Source: Aliiroseovarius sp. S1339
GTDB lineage: Bacteria; Pseudomonadota; Alphaproteobacteria; Rhodobacterales; Rhodobacteraceae
Direction: 5' to 3'
Assembly (NCBI RefSeq): GCF_023195695.1
Contig: NZ_JALPQG010000004.1
Coordinates: 302,795-366,794, forward strand
Length of the DNA stretch: 64,000 nt
How positions within the stretch are numbered: the stretch's first letter is position 1; the number at the start of each line of letters is the position of its first letter. A model generated the notes under the pieces. The model did not search any database. It was not told the origin of the DNA and saw only the letters and a program-made list of their open reading frames with translations. The position numbers and the translations under genes were made by a program. Positions 16,499-24,996 of this stretch are shown in pieces.

Positions 16499-16768
16499 TC
16501 ACTTCAACTGACTGTCCTTTGAGCCACGCCGGTTAAAACCGGGGCGAGACTTAAAGGCGGCGTCGCGATCTTGCATGCAATCGATGCACAGTTTCACGCC
16601 GGGGATTGCTTTGCGTCGCGCCTCGGGGATTTCTTCTTCACATTCGGCGCAATGGGTGCGGCTTTCACCCACGGGGGGCTTGTTAACCCGCATCCGCGCC
16701 AACTCATCTTGAATCGAAGCGTCGATTTGTTCCTGAACCGCGCCGTCGCGCGCCCAACCGCCTGCCAT
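16499..16768 (-). CDS. DksA/TraR family zinc-finger protein
   Basis: An 89-residue protein with the C4 zinc finger of the DksA/TraR family: C40, C43, C61 and C64 (CAEC and CIDC). It lacks the long N-terminal coiled coil of full DksA, so it is the short TraR-like form. Such proteins bind RNA polymerase through the secondary channel, but the effect here cannot be predicted. The stop of the upstream oxidoreductase gene is 11 bases away on the same strand, so the two genes may be cotranscribed. Confidence 0.85.
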   Translation of the reverse strand: MAGGWARDGAVQEQIDASIQDELARMRVNKPPVGESRTHCAECEEEIPEARRKAIPGVKLCIDCMQDRDAAFKSRPGFNRRGSKDSQLK

Positions 16769-16779
16769 TGTTGCCTCCG

Positions 16780-17769
16780 TCAGCTAATATCAACGGCCAC
16801 GTCAAAAACGCGGTCGATCATGGCTTGTGTGCCGCGCGAAAATTCCAGCGGGCATGGATAATCCGCCCCGTCGCGCACCGTGCGGCCGAAATTCTCGACC
16901 TGCAGTATATATTGGTTCGCCTGCGGCCAATTTTCAATGGTGCGGGTGCCATCATGGCGGCGCAGCTCAAGTTCGGCCTGCCCGAATATGCCCGCATTGA
17001 AGGGCGCGGTCAGACGGATTTGGCCGGTTTCGCCTTGAAACACCACCTCTTGGCGCGGGCAAAGCCGCATTGAGGTCATGGCGGAGTATGTGAACCGCCC
17101 CAGCGGCCCGGCCATCTCGCCCACCACCTGCGCCCAGGTGTCCACGCCGTTTTCTGTCTTGATGCGCGCCGATAGATCAGTGGGCTCGGCCCCTGTGACG
17201 AACCGGACCGAGGAATAGGTATAGACGCCGATATCGCGAATGCCGCCCCCGCCCATGTCGGGCTTGTTGCGCACATTGTTCACGTCGGCCCGGTTATCAT
17301 AGCTGAACGCCGTGTCGACGTGATCAACCTGACCGATTGCGCCGGATTGCACCAAGTCGCGGGCGCGCAGCCATTGCGGGTGGTGGACGATCATATAGGC
17401 CTCGGCGATCAGCAGGCCAGTTTCGTCGCGAAGGGCGATCAGTGTGTCAATTTCTTCGGCTTTCATGGCAATTGGTTTTTCGACCAACACATGCTTGCCT
17501 GCCCGCGCGGCTTTCTGCGCCCATTTCACATGCAGGTGGTTGGGCAGCGGGATGTAGACCGCATCGACATCCGCGTCAGCCAGCAACGCCTCATAGCTGT
17601 CGTGGACATTCAGATCAGGACAGAACGCCTTAAATCCAATTGATTTTTCTGCGTTCGAGGTCGCGAGCGCCACAAGCCGCGCGTTGGGCGCCGCATGGAT
17701 TGCGGGGCCCATCTGTTTGAGCGCGAAATTTGACGCCCCCAGAATACCCCAGTTCAGCACATCGCCCAT
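16780..17769 (-). CDS. Gfo/Idh/MocA family oxidoreductase
   Basis: A 329-residue NAD(P)-dependent oxidoreductase. The Rossmann fold starts at the N terminus (NWGILGASNFALKQM) and the family's EKPIAMK motif is near residue 95. A GFO_IDH_MocA C-terminal domain follows. Family members oxidise or reduce sugars, inositols or related compounds; the substrate is unknown. The ATG at 17769 is preferred to an in-frame start 33 bases upstream because GGGGGA precedes it and the fold begins there. The gene sits upstream of the DksA-like gene and after rpoH on the same strand. Confidence 0.9.
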   Translation of the reverse strand: MGDVLNWGILGASNFALKQMGPAIHAAPNARLVALATSNAEKSIGFKAFCPDLNVHDSYEALLADADVDAVYIPLPNHLHVKWAQKAARAGKHVLVEKPIAMKAEEIDTLIALRDETGLLIAEAYMIVHHPQWLRARDLVQSGAIGQVDHVDTAFSYDNRADVNNVRNKPDMGGGGIRDIGVYTYSSVRFVTGAEPTDLSARIKTENGVDTWAQVVGEMAGPLGRFTYSAMTSMRLCPRQEVVFQGETGQIRLTAPFNAGIFGQAELELRRHDGTRTIENWPQANQYILQVENFGRTVRDGADYPCPLEFSRGTQAMIDRVFDVAVDIS

Positions 17770-17846
17770 CGCTCGTCCCCCAAAAATGAAATGAACGACC
17801 AAGCGTAACGCGGGTCGGTCAGATCGTAAACAACAGGCGCGAAGTG

Positions 17847-18743
17847 TCAGGCTTCCTCTAGCAACCCTTTTTCGGCGGCAAGATCCTGCATCCGTTTTTG
17901 CAGCTTTTCAAAGGCGCGCACTTCGATCTGGCGAATGCGTTCGCGGCTGACATCATAGACGCCCGACAGTTCTTCAAGCGTGATCGCCTTGTCCTGCAAA
18001 CGTCGCTGAGTCAGAATGTCTTTTTCGCGGTCGTTCAGCACATCCATCGCCTGCGCCAAAAGCTCGCGACGGACTGTCAGTTCGTCCTGCTCGGCATAAT
18101 CACCGGCCTGATCCGCGCTTTCATCTTCCAGCCAATCCTGCCATTGCATGGATCCTTCACCATCCGCAGACACGGTTGCGTTCAACGATGCATCCCCACC
18201 CGACAGGCGGCGGTTCATTGAAATCACTTCGGCTTCGGTGACGTTCAAGTCATTGGCGATGCGGGCCACGTTTTCCGGGCGCAGGTCGCCTTCTTCCAAC
18301 GCGCCGATGCGGGCCTTGGCTTTGCGTAGGTTGAAAAACAGCTTTTTCTGCGCCGAGGTCGTGCCTAGCTTCACCAGCGACCAGGACCGCAGGATATATT
18401 CCTGGATCGAGGCGCGAATCCACCACATGGCATAGGTCGCCAAACGGAACCCTTTTTCAGGGTCAAACCGTTTCACGGCCTGCATCAAACCCACATTGGC
18501 TTCCGAAATCACTTCGGCCTGCGGCAAACCATAGCCGCGATAGCCCATGGCGATTTTGGCCGCCAGACGCAGGTGCGAATTCACCATTTGGTGGGCTGCA
18601 TCACGGTCTTGATGGTCCACCCAGCGTTTGGCCAGCATGTATTCCTGTTCAGGCTCCAACATCGGAAACTTCCGAATTTCCTGAAGATAACGGTTCAATC
18701 CGCCTTCTGGCGTCGGGGCCGGTAGATTTTTATAGTTGCTCAT
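17847..18743 (-). CDS. rpoH: RNA polymerase sigma-32 factor RpoH
   Basis: Heat-shock sigma factor of 298 residues. Region 2 is clear (LATYAMWWIRASIQEYIL), and the diagnostic RpoH box follows as AQKKLFFNLRKAKAR. Region 4.2 ends in [18 protein letters not shown]. In alphaproteobacteria RpoH directs chaperone and protease genes and, in photosynthetic relatives, singlet-oxygen responses; some genomes carry two paralogs and I cannot tell which this is. A GGGAGAGAG ribosome binding site precedes the ATG. The promoter must lie in the 184 bases before it. Confidence 0.95.
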   Translation of the reverse strand: MSNYKNLPAPTPEGGLNRYLQEIRKFPMLEPEQEYMLAKRWVDHQDRDAAHQMVNSHLRLAAKIAMGYRGYGLPQAEVISEANVGLMQAVKRFDPEKGFRLATYAMWWIRASIQEYILRSWSLVKLGTTSAQKKLFFNLRKAKARIGALEEGDLRPENVARIANDLNVTEAEVISMNRRLSGGDASLNATVSADGEGSMQWQDWLEDESADQAGDYAEQDELTVRRELLAQAMDVLNDREKDILTQRRLQDKAITLEELSGVYDVSRERIRQIEVRAFEKLQKRMQDLAAEKGLLEEA

Positions 18744-18927
18744 CTTGGCGATCTCTCTCCCACTTGTCCCGTCAATGTTGCGGGGCTTAACATTGAGATA
18801 AGACCCCGCCTGACGAATTCAAGTGATATGTCGTCGAATATCGTGAACAACATATGAACCCCTACCCCGCGAAAGTGAAGGGGATGACATGAAACCTCAC
18901 AGCCTCGTGCGGTAAGTTGCAAACCTA

Positions 18928-20373
18928 TTACAAAAGCGGCGATAGCATGCCGATGCTGTTGATCAAAATGCGCCGGGGCACGGTCCATTCGGCAACGGCG
19001 GCGCGCTGAACCGGGACCGACATGGCAAAGAACGCCTCTTGCTTAGTGCGGATGTCACCCACGACGGTCTTATCGACCAGCATCATACTGTTTTCATAGT
19101 TCAAATCGAAACTGCGTTGATCAAGATTGGGCGACCCGACAAGCGCTGCTGTTCCGTCGACGCTCAGCACCTTTGCGTGCAGCAGACCCGGCTGAAACTC
19201 GTGTATTTCCACGCCAGCATTCAGCATTGATGGATAGAAGCTGCGCGACGCAAACGCGACGATCAGGCTGTCATTGGTGGCCGGCACATTCAGGCGCACA
19301 TGGACGCCGCGCAGGGCAGCCGCGCAAATCTGCTGGTGCAGCGCTTCGGAGGGCACATAGTAGGGTGTGGTGATGATCACCTCATGCTGGGCCGACGCCA
19401 GCAGCATTTGCATCATGTCAGGAACCGCCTGCACACTTTCCGTAGGCCCCGTCCCCGCCATGACAGCTGGAAAGCCACCTTCGGCCATGGTGGGCGTGTG
19501 ATCCAGACATTCGGCGATGTCGTCGCCACCATGAACCATCCAATCGGTCACAAAAAGGCGTTGTGCCTGCCACGCGACCGGCCCTGTGACGCGCAGCATG
19601 ATATCGACCCATGGTGCAAATTTGGGCTTTACCCGAAACGCCGCGTCCGCGCAGTTCTGGCTGCCGACATAGGTAATGGTATGGTCAATCACCACAATCT
19701 TGCGGTGGTTGCGAATATCCAACCTGCGTATGAAGGCCGAGATCAACGGGAAGCGGAAGGCAAACGCGACGACCGTCTCAACACCGCACTCCTTCATCCG
19801 GGCCCAGAGCGGGTCGTATAACAGCCGCCGCGATCCAAGACCGTCAACGATCACCCGCACCTTTACCCCACGTCCGACAGCGCGGATCAAGGCCTCGGCA
19901 ACCTTGGTGCCGTTGTTATCGGCAAGCCAGATATAGAACAGCATGTGCACGTGATCGGTCGCCGCGTCGATATCGGCGACCAACCAGTCGATGCTTTCAT
20001 TGCTGTCGGTGGTCGTGGTCGCATGGTTTCCCGACACCGGTTGAAACCCATTCACCGACGCCGCGCGCGCAAAGGCTTGCCGGTACAGCAACGGAAGCTC
20101 GGCGCGCGGCAGATTGCCCGCCGGAAGTTTGGGAAGTTCGCGGCGTAAATATTTGAGTTTCTTTTCAGATTTTCGATCCGCGCTGGTATCGCCAAGGAAG
20201 AAATACGCAATCACACCGACCAATGGCAGGGTCATGATCACCACGCTCCATGCCAATCGCGATGCGGTTGATCGATGTTCACGCGTCACGGCACGGGCAA
20301 TGGTTGCAAGGTCCAGCATGAACAGCAGGACGGCCCAGATTGCACCCCAAGATCCCCAGGAAAGGTCTGTCAT
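18928..20373 (-). CDS. cls: Cardiolipin synthase
   Basis: A phospholipase-D superfamily enzyme (481 residues) that joins two phosphatidylglycerol molecules into cardiolipin at the inner membrane. Two N-terminal membrane helices are followed by two HKD-type motifs: HRKIVVIDHTITYVGSQN in the first half and HAKVLSVDGTAALVGSPN in the second. Both are complete, so the enzyme should be active. The ribosome binding site is weak. It lies between rpoH and the RluA-type gene on the same strand; 23 bases separate it from the latter. Confidence 0.92.
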   Translation of the reverse strand: MTDLSWGSWGAIWAVLLFMLDLATIARAVTREHRSTASRLAWSVVIMTLPLVGVIAYFFLGDTSADRKSEKKLKYLRRELPKLPAGNLPRAELPLLYRQAFARAASVNGFQPVSGNHATTTTDSNESIDWLVADIDAATDHVHMLFYIWLADNNGTKVAEALIRAVGRGVKVRVIVDGLGSRRLLYDPLWARMKECGVETVVAFAFRFPLISAFIRRLDIRNHRKIVVIDHTITYVGSQNCADAAFRVKPKFAPWVDIMLRVTGPVAWQAQRLFVTDWMVHGGDDIAECLDHTPTMAEGGFPAVMAGTGPTESVQAVPDMMQMLLASAQHEVIITTPYYVPSEALHQQICAAALRGVHVRLNVPATNDSLIVAFASRSFYPSMLNAGVEIHEFQPGLLHAKVLSVDGTAALVGSPNLDQRSFDLNYENSMMLVDKTVVGDIRTKQEAFFAMSVPVQRAAVAEWTVPRRILINSIGMLSPLL

Positions 20374-20396
20374 AAGGTTTTTTTGCCCCGCCGCGT

Positions 20397-21443
20397 TCAG
20401 GTCGTTGTAATGCCCGCCCGCAATGTTTCGATCAGGGCCACCATATCCGCGGGCATCGGGGCTTCAAAGCTCAAGTTTTCGCCCGAGACCGGATGCTGGA
20501 ACCCAAGCGTTGCAGCGTGCAGCGCTTGGCGCGGAAAAGTGCGCGCGGCCTCGACCCCTGCCTCGCCAATGACCTTGGCGTTCAGCTTGCGTCGCCCACC
20601 ATAGGTCGGATCGCCGATCAGCCCATGACCCGCATGGGCCATATGCACGCGGATTTGGTGCGTGCGCCCGGTTTCCAGCCAGCATTCGATCAGCGCGGCT
20701 TGGGCGGGGGTGCCGAACACCTCAACCGTGCGTGCGCGGGTCACCGCGTGACGCCCACCAGAAAACAGCACCGCCTGTTTTTGCCGATCTGTCTTGTGGC
20801 GCGCGAGCTGGGTTGTGATTTTCAGGATATTGCCCTTTTCAAAGCTCGTCCCTTTGATCCCGCCCAGACGCGGGTCGGCCTTGTCGGGGGCACCATGAGT
20901 AACGGCGCGATAATGGCGCTCTACGCTGTGGGCCTCGAATTGTTTGGCCAACCCGTGATGGGCCGCATCCGATTTGGCCACAACCAGCAGCCCAGATGTG
21001 TCCTTGTCGATCCGGTGCACGATGCCGGGGCGTTTTTCGCCCCCCACACCGGACAATTCTCCGCCAAAATGGTGTAAAAGCGCGTTGACCAGCGTGCCTG
21101 TGGGCGTGCCGGGCGCGGGATGCACCACCATGCCGGCGGGTTTGTTGACCACAATCAGGTCGGCATCTTCATAAACGATATCCAGCGGGATATCCTCAGG
21201 TCCAATATGGCTTTCTTCGGCTTCCGGCACGCGGATCTCAAACACCTCGCCTTCCGCGACCTTGGCGCGCGGGTCATCCACGACGGCCCCATCCCGCATT
21301 ACGGCCCCGCTTGCGATCAGACGCGACAGCCGCGACCGCGACAGGCTTGCTTCCTCTGGCACATCGCGGGCAATCGCCTTATCAAGGCGCTTGGGCGGGT
21401 TTTCTGCGATGATGATCGCGACGATACGGTGCGAGGACGACAT
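20397..21443 (-). CDS. RluA family 23S rRNA/tRNA pseudouridine synthase
   Basis: A 348-residue pseudouridine synthase of the RluA/RluD type. An S4-like RNA-binding domain fills about residues 15-80 (RLDKAIARD, then LSRSRLSRLIASGAV). The catalytic domain holds the aspartate motif HRIDKDTSGLLVVAK and the later ETGRTHQIRVH. The substrate uridine cannot be assigned; RluD-like enzymes modify helix 69 of 23S rRNA. The ATG at 21443 has AGGAG upstream. Its start overlaps the start of the divergent DUF6476 gene within one CATG, so each gene's control region lies inside the other gene. Confidence 0.9.
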   Translation of the reverse strand: MSSSHRIVAIIIAENPPKRLDKAIARDVPEEASLSRSRLSRLIASGAVMRDGAVVDDPRAKVAEGEVFEIRVPEAEESHIGPEDIPLDIVYEDADLIVVNKPAGMVVHPAPGTPTGTLVNALLHHFGGELSGVGGEKRPGIVHRIDKDTSGLLVVAKSDAAHHGLAKQFEAHSVERHYRAVTHGAPDKADPRLGGIKGTSFEKGNILKITTQLARHKTDRQKQAVLFSGGRHAVTRARTVEVFGTPAQAALIECWLETGRTHQIRVHMAHAGHGLIGDPTYGGRRKLNAKVIGEAGVEAARTFPRQALHAATLGFQHPVSGENLSFEAPMPADMVALIETLRAGITTT

Positions 21444-21777
21444 GAACGACACTCCTGAACAGGATCTGGACGCAGCGCTAGAGGCTTCTGTGGGCCACGG
21501 CACCGTGCGCTATCTGAAAACTCTGGTGACGGCCATGACCCTCACCACGATTGTGGGCCTTGTAGTGCTGGTGGGCGTGGTTGTCATGCGTTTCTCGCAA
21601 ACATCGCCCGATCAAATGTCTGCACCTGCCCTGCCCGACCAGATTACCCTGCCTGATGGTGTCACGGCAGACGCCATAACGTTCGGGCCAGACTGGTATG
21701 CGGTTGTATCTGGCAATGAAGTCCTGATCTTTGATCAAGACACTGGCGATCTGATCAAGCGCATTCAGGTGCGTTGA
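21442..21777 (+). CDS. DUF6476 family membrane protein
   Basis: A 111-residue protein: an acidic N terminus, one membrane helix at about residues 28-50 (TTIVGLVVLVGVVVM), and a small domain probably in the periplasm that ends with a WYAVVSGNEVLIFD pattern reminiscent of a single beta-propeller blade. It matches the DUF6476 family of Rhodobacteraceae, whose function is unknown. The ATG at 21442 has GAGGA just upstream (inside the divergent gene). A tRNA-His gene on the other strand follows 36 bases after its stop. Confidence 0.82.
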   Translation: MNDTPEQDLDAALEASVGHGTVRYLKTLVTAMTLTTIVGLVVLVGVVVMRFSQTSPDQMSAPALPDQITLPDGVTADAITFGPDWYAVVSGNEVLIFDQDTGDLIKRIQVR

Positions 21778-21813
21778 GCAGCCTCACAAGTCACATATCT
21801 TAAAAGGTTGAAA

Positions 21814-21890
21814 TGGTACCGACACCCCGGCTCGAACGGGGGACCTCTTGATCCACAATCAAGCGCTCTAACCTACTGAGCTATGTCGGC
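21814..21890 (-). tRNA. tRNA-His (GTG)
   Basis: A complete cloverleaf on the minus strand, including an encoded CCA. The anticodon loop is TTGTGGA in a CTTGA/TCAAG stem, giving anticodon GTG. The T arm GTTCGAGCC and D arm AGCTCAGTAGGTTAGAGC are canonical. The acceptor begins G1 paired with U72, with A73 as discriminator, and position -1 is T in the genome. So the G-1 that marks tRNA-His almost everywhere is not encoded, as known for many alphaproteobacteria. Confidence 0.97.
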
Positions 21891-21996
21891 ACGCTGGATG
21901 CATTTACCTGCCACGCGCGGGCATTGCAAGAGGTCGCCGCTTGAAAAATGCACGAAAGGCCTCTAACCCCAAGGTGATAGTTTCAGGAGGCCAGAC

Positions 21997-22206
21997 ATGG
22001 GCATCAACGACGAAAGCAACATCGACGCAAACCTTCAGATCGGACCAACTTCGCTTGGGATGGTGCGCCTTTACGTCGAAGGTGGCGGCGTCGAACTGCC
22101 AATGGATTTCGAGCCGGAAGAGGCCGAGGAAATCGCCGAAGAACTGCGCGTCGCCGCCCAACAGGCCCGCGCCCTGGCCGACAGTGACAAATCAAAAAAG
22201 AAATAA
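21997..22206 (+). CDS. DUF6324 family protein
   Basis: A 69-residue acidic protein (MGINDESNIDANLQIGPTSL) that matches the DUF6324 family of Rhodobacteraceae. It has a likely beta hairpin (GMVRLYVEGGGVELPMDF) and an acidic helix (EEAEEIAEELRVAAQQA), then a lysine-rich tail. No function is known. AGGAGG lies a few bases before the ATG. It is flanked by the tRNA-His gene and by mmcB, both on the opposite strand. Confidence 0.78.
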   Translation: MGINDESNIDANLQIGPTSLGMVRLYVEGGGVELPMDFEPEEAEEIAEELRVAAQQARALADSDKSKKK

Positions 22207-22276
22207 CCTGTTTCTTCTGGCCGGAAATATCCTGGGGTGAATGCGCGCAGCGCAGAGGGGCAACGCCCCTGCCCCC

Positions 22277-22735
22277 TTACACATTGACCAACCCCGCCAC
22301 CCCCGGATCGCGAAACCCATGCAGACGTCGCGCCGCGTGGGTGGCGAATTTCTGTACCATCACCTTGCGGCGTGCGGGCGCAAGCTTGTCCTCTGGTGCC
22401 ATGCGAATGATTTCGGCGTCATAGCTGTCTGCAATGATCAACCCGGTGGCGTCCGGCAAAAGCTCGGTCGGGAAATCGCCGTCAACAGCCCAGAAATAGC
22501 GGTCGCACCATTCCAGATAACCCTGCCATTTCTGGTCCGACGTGAAATCAACGCGCGAAGATTTGCATTCGATCACCCAAATCTCGCCTTTCGGGCCAAG
22601 CGCCATCACATCGACCCGCAGACCACGCGCCGGCACCAGTTCTTCGACCGTGACGAAACCATGGCTTAACATGTGGCGACACACGCCGCGCGCCAGCAAC
22701 TGGCCGGGCATCAGGGTTTGGTTTGGCATCTCCAT
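22277..22735 (-). CDS. mmcB: MmcB family DNA repair protein
   Basis: A 152-residue member of the MmcB (DUF1052) family, with a PD-(D/E)xK nuclease-like core: D42 in LRVDVMALG and E56/K58 in VIECKSS. In Caulobacter, MmcB is an SOS-induced protein needed for mitomycin C resistance. Two possible starts lie 12 bases apart (22735 and 22729); neither has a good ribosome binding site, so the message may be leaderless or nearly so. A perfect alphaproteobacterial LexA box lies 12 bases upstream, which agrees with SOS control. Confidence 0.88.
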   Translation of the reverse strand: MEMPNQTLMPGQLLARGVCRHMLSHGFVTVEELVPARGLRVDVMALGPKGEIWVIECKSSRVDFTSDQKWQGYLEWCDRYFWAVDGDFPTELLPDATGLIIADSYDAEIIRMAPEDKLAPARRKVMVQKFATHAARRLHGFRDPGVAGLVNV

Positions 22736-22746
22736 AGGTTCAACAT

Positions 22747-22761
22747 GAACAATTGGTGAAC
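22747..22761 (-). promoter_or_regulatory. LexA (SOS) box upstream of mmcB
   Basis: On the minus strand the sequence is GTTC, ACCAATT, GTTC: an exact match to the alphaproteobacterial LexA consensus GTTC-N7-GTTC. It sits 12 bases before the mmcB start, a typical place for repression. Confidence 0.85.
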
Positions 22762-22802
22762 AAAATGTCAATGGGGGGCGCTGGCGTGCCAAATCTCTCC
22801 CC

Positions 22803-22831
22803 TTGTAACGGCCCGCCGCGCAGCCTATCTA
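22803..22831 (+). promoter_or_regulatory. Sigma-70-type promoter for the downstream RNA
   Basis: A -35 like TTGTAA at 22803-22808 and a -10 like TATCTA at 22826-22831 are separated by exactly 17 bases. The expected start point, about 22838, is the first base of the stem that closes the RNA described next. Confidence 0.65.
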
Positions 22832-22837
22832 GGCTTT

Positions 22838-23003
22838 GGCGGCTTCTGCCCTTCTCGTCCCACGTGGGTACAATTCCAGTGGCCTTAAGCAATTCCGAGG
22901 GAGCTGGCTCTGTCCGGACCCTGGTTCGGTTACCCGGCGCCCACCTGTATATACAGGTCCTCGGGAATTCAGACCCCGACGGATGCGTGCGGTTCCGCCA
23001 CCT
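22838..23003 (+). ncRNA. ssrS: Structured RNA, probably 6S RNA
   Basis: This 400-base interval has no credible protein gene but strong RNA signs. GGCGG at 22838-22842 can pair with CCGCC at 22995-22999. Inside, AATTCCGAGG near 22885 pairs with CCTCGGGAATT near 22962 with one bulge. The hairpin ACCTGTATATACAGGT sits within. A T-rich stretch follows, and a well-spaced promoter precedes it. The size (about 160 bases) and the motif ACCCGGCGCCCACCTG recall alphaproteobacterial 6S RNA, which binds housekeeping RNA polymerase. The family name is from memory and is the uncertain part; a conserved RNA gene is more certain. Confidence 0.55.
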
Positions 23004-23137
23004 TTTCCCTTCTTCAAAACGGCCGCGCCTGATGGCGCACGCTGGCCAGCGTGGCCTCACGCCCTTTTGTTCGCAAGGGTTGGTTTTTTTGCCCTAAACT
23101 ACTCGCGACAATGCAATCATACCTGCCGGAGGATTCC

Positions 23138-24277
23138 ATGAAAAAGCTGGCCGTCGCCCTGTTGTTCAGCCTGACCGCTTTTTGGGGATCAGCGCAAGCC
23201 GCTGATGCGTTCACTGTCGAGGGATCAGCAGGCGGCACGTTGATCGCCACGCCGGTCGCCAGTTTCGACAGCCCCTGGGCGATGAGCTTCATCAGCGACA
23301 CGCAAATGTTGGTGACAACAAAACCGGGCAAATTGTGGCTGGTGTCCACAGATGGCACCACGCGCCCCGTCAGCGGCGTCCCTACCCCGGTGGTGGGCGG
23401 TCAAGGTGGGTTAGGCGATGTGGTGCCGCACCCGGAATTTGCCACCAACAGCTTGATCTACCTGTCCTATATCGAAAGCCAGGATGACGGTGCCACACGC
23501 GGGGCTGTCGTGGTGCGTGGGACGCTTTCGCTGGGCGATCAGCCTGCCTTGTCCGACATCGAAAGGATTTGGAGCCAGTATCCTTACCGCTCGGGTGCGG
23601 GCCATTTCTCGCACAAGATCGCCTTTGGCCCGAATGGGTCGGCGCAGGATGGCAAGCTGTTCATCACCTCGGGCGACCGGCAGGAACAGACCCCGGCGCA
23701 ACGCTGGGACATGGCGCTTGGCAAGGTCATCCGGCTAAACGATGACGGCACGATCCCGTCCGACAACCCGTTTCAGGATCAGGGCGAGCTTGCGAAAAGC
23801 TTCTGGACGTTGGGCCATCGCAACCTATTGGGTATCGCGTTTGATGCGGAAGACCGACTTTGGACCCACGAAATGGGACCGCGCCACGGGGACGAGTTGA
23901 ACCTGATCCAGCCGGGCTTGAACTATGGTTGGCCGGTCGTGTCGATGGGTGACAATTACAGCGGCAAAACCATTCCCGATCACGACACCCGCCCCGAATT
24001 TGCTGCCCCGAACGCGTTCTGGGTGCCCAGCATCGCGCCCTCGGGTCTGGCGATTTATTCCGGCGAGATGTTCCCTGACTGGAAAGGCAACGCCTTCATC
24101 GGCGGCCTTGTCAGCAAAGCCCTGATCCGGGTTCAGATCGACGGCACCAATGCGCAAGAGGCCGAGCGGTTCAGCTGGAACAAACGCGTGCGCGACGTCG
24201 AGCAAGGCCCCAACGGCGCGCTGTGGGTGTTGGAGGATAAGTCCGGTGGGCGGTTGTTGCGACTGGAAAAGCCTTAG
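23138..24277 (+). CDS. Secreted PQQ-dependent sugar dehydrogenase-like protein
   Basis: A 379-residue exported protein of the glucose/sorbosone dehydrogenase family (soluble GDH/Yli type, six-bladed beta propeller). A signal peptide ends at WGSAQA (about residue 22). Family motifs are visible: [57 protein letters not shown] and [12 protein letters not shown]. Members oxidise aldose sugars in the periplasm with PQQ as cofactor. The ATG at 23138 follows GGAGGA and gives a proper signal peptide. It follows the RNA gene and has no operon partner on its strand. Confidence 0.92.
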   Translation: MKKLAVALLFSLTAFWGSAQAADAFTVEGSAGGTLIATPVASFDSPWAMSFISDTQMLVTTKPGKLWLVSTDGTTRPVSGVPTPVVGGQGGLGDVVPHPEFATNSLIYLSYIESQDDGATRGAVVVRGTLSLGDQPALSDIERIWSQYPYRSGAGHFSHKIAFGPNGSAQDGKLFITSGDRQEQTPAQRWDMALGKVIRLNDDGTIPSDNPFQDQGELAKSFWTLGHRNLLGIAFDAEDRLWTHEMGPRHGDELNLIQPGLNYGWPVVSMGDNYSGKTIPDHDTRPEFAAPNAFWVPSIAPSGLAIYSGEMFPDWKGNAFIGGLVSKALIRVQIDGTNAQEAERFSWNKRVRDVEQGPNGALWVLEDKSGGRLLRLEKP

Positions 24278-24292
24278 GAAACGGCTTTCAAC

Positions 24293-24769
24293 TCAGCTTT
24301 GGACGTTGCAGGCATACACAAACTTGTCGCCATCCTTGGTGAACCAAGTTGCACTGCCCGTCCGTCTATCCAAGGTGAACTTCCACTCATAGCTAAGGTT
24401 GCTTCCGATACCGACGCCGTGCTGCGCATTAAACAGAACGGCTTTCGGCCCGGATATCGCCGTGACTTTCCCAGCAAGATGCGTGTGGGCAGTTTTCCAA
24501 TCGCTGGTGATGTCAACCAACTCAGGCACATCGGCGTCGCTGCTTAACCCCCAGCCACCGTTCGGCGCACACACTGCATCTTCGGGCGTATAGTCGGCGC
24601 GGATACAATGAAGGGGCTGGTCAAATTGCGATGGGGTCCAAAGCGCGACCGTGACGGTATCGCCTGCCTCTCCGATGCAAATGATCCGCTCCTCTGTGGG
24701 TTGCGCCTGCATCGCACATGGCAAAAAGGCTGCAGCCAAACAAAAGCCCGCCTGAATCAATTGTCTCAT
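24293..24769 (-). CDS. Hypothetical secreted protein, 158 residues
   Basis: Not recognised. The ATG at 24769, after GAGGA, gives a signal peptide (MRQLIQAGFCLAAAFLPCAM, cut near AQA). The mature part of about 135 residues has two cysteine pairs (IICIG with LHCIRA, and AVCAPNG with YACNVQS), which may form disulfides. It reads like a small soluble periplasmic domain. It converges with the sugar dehydrogenase gene, with 15 bases between stops. Confidence 0.6.
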   Translation of the reverse strand: MRQLIQAGFCLAAAFLPCAMQAQPTEERIICIGEAGDTVTVALWTPSQFDQPLHCIRADYTPEDAVCAPNGGWGLSSDADVPELVDITSDWKTAHTHLAGKVTAISGPKAVLFNAQHGVGIGSNLSYEWKFTLDRRTGSATWFTKDGDKFVYACNVQS

Positions 24770-24996
24770 AGGGTCGTGTCCTCGCAAGTAAGTCTGTCTA
24801 TCAATTATTAAATTAGGCCTCGGCACCCCTAGCTGCAATGAGCCAGATCACAGCGCTGATTTCTGCGAGGCTTATAATAGATGTGTTCACGGGAAAGGAC
24901 TGAGATTTCGCTGACACATTTTATTCCCAAATCGGTTCTTTCGTATCAACCGCGCTTTGCAAGGTTTCGCAGGCGCAGAAAGGGAGGAGAGTTTCT

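Noticed and set aside
22740..23060. A 106-codon minus-strand frame over the structured RNA
   Set aside because: It runs antisense to a region with promoter and RNA-structure signs and has no ribosome binding site.
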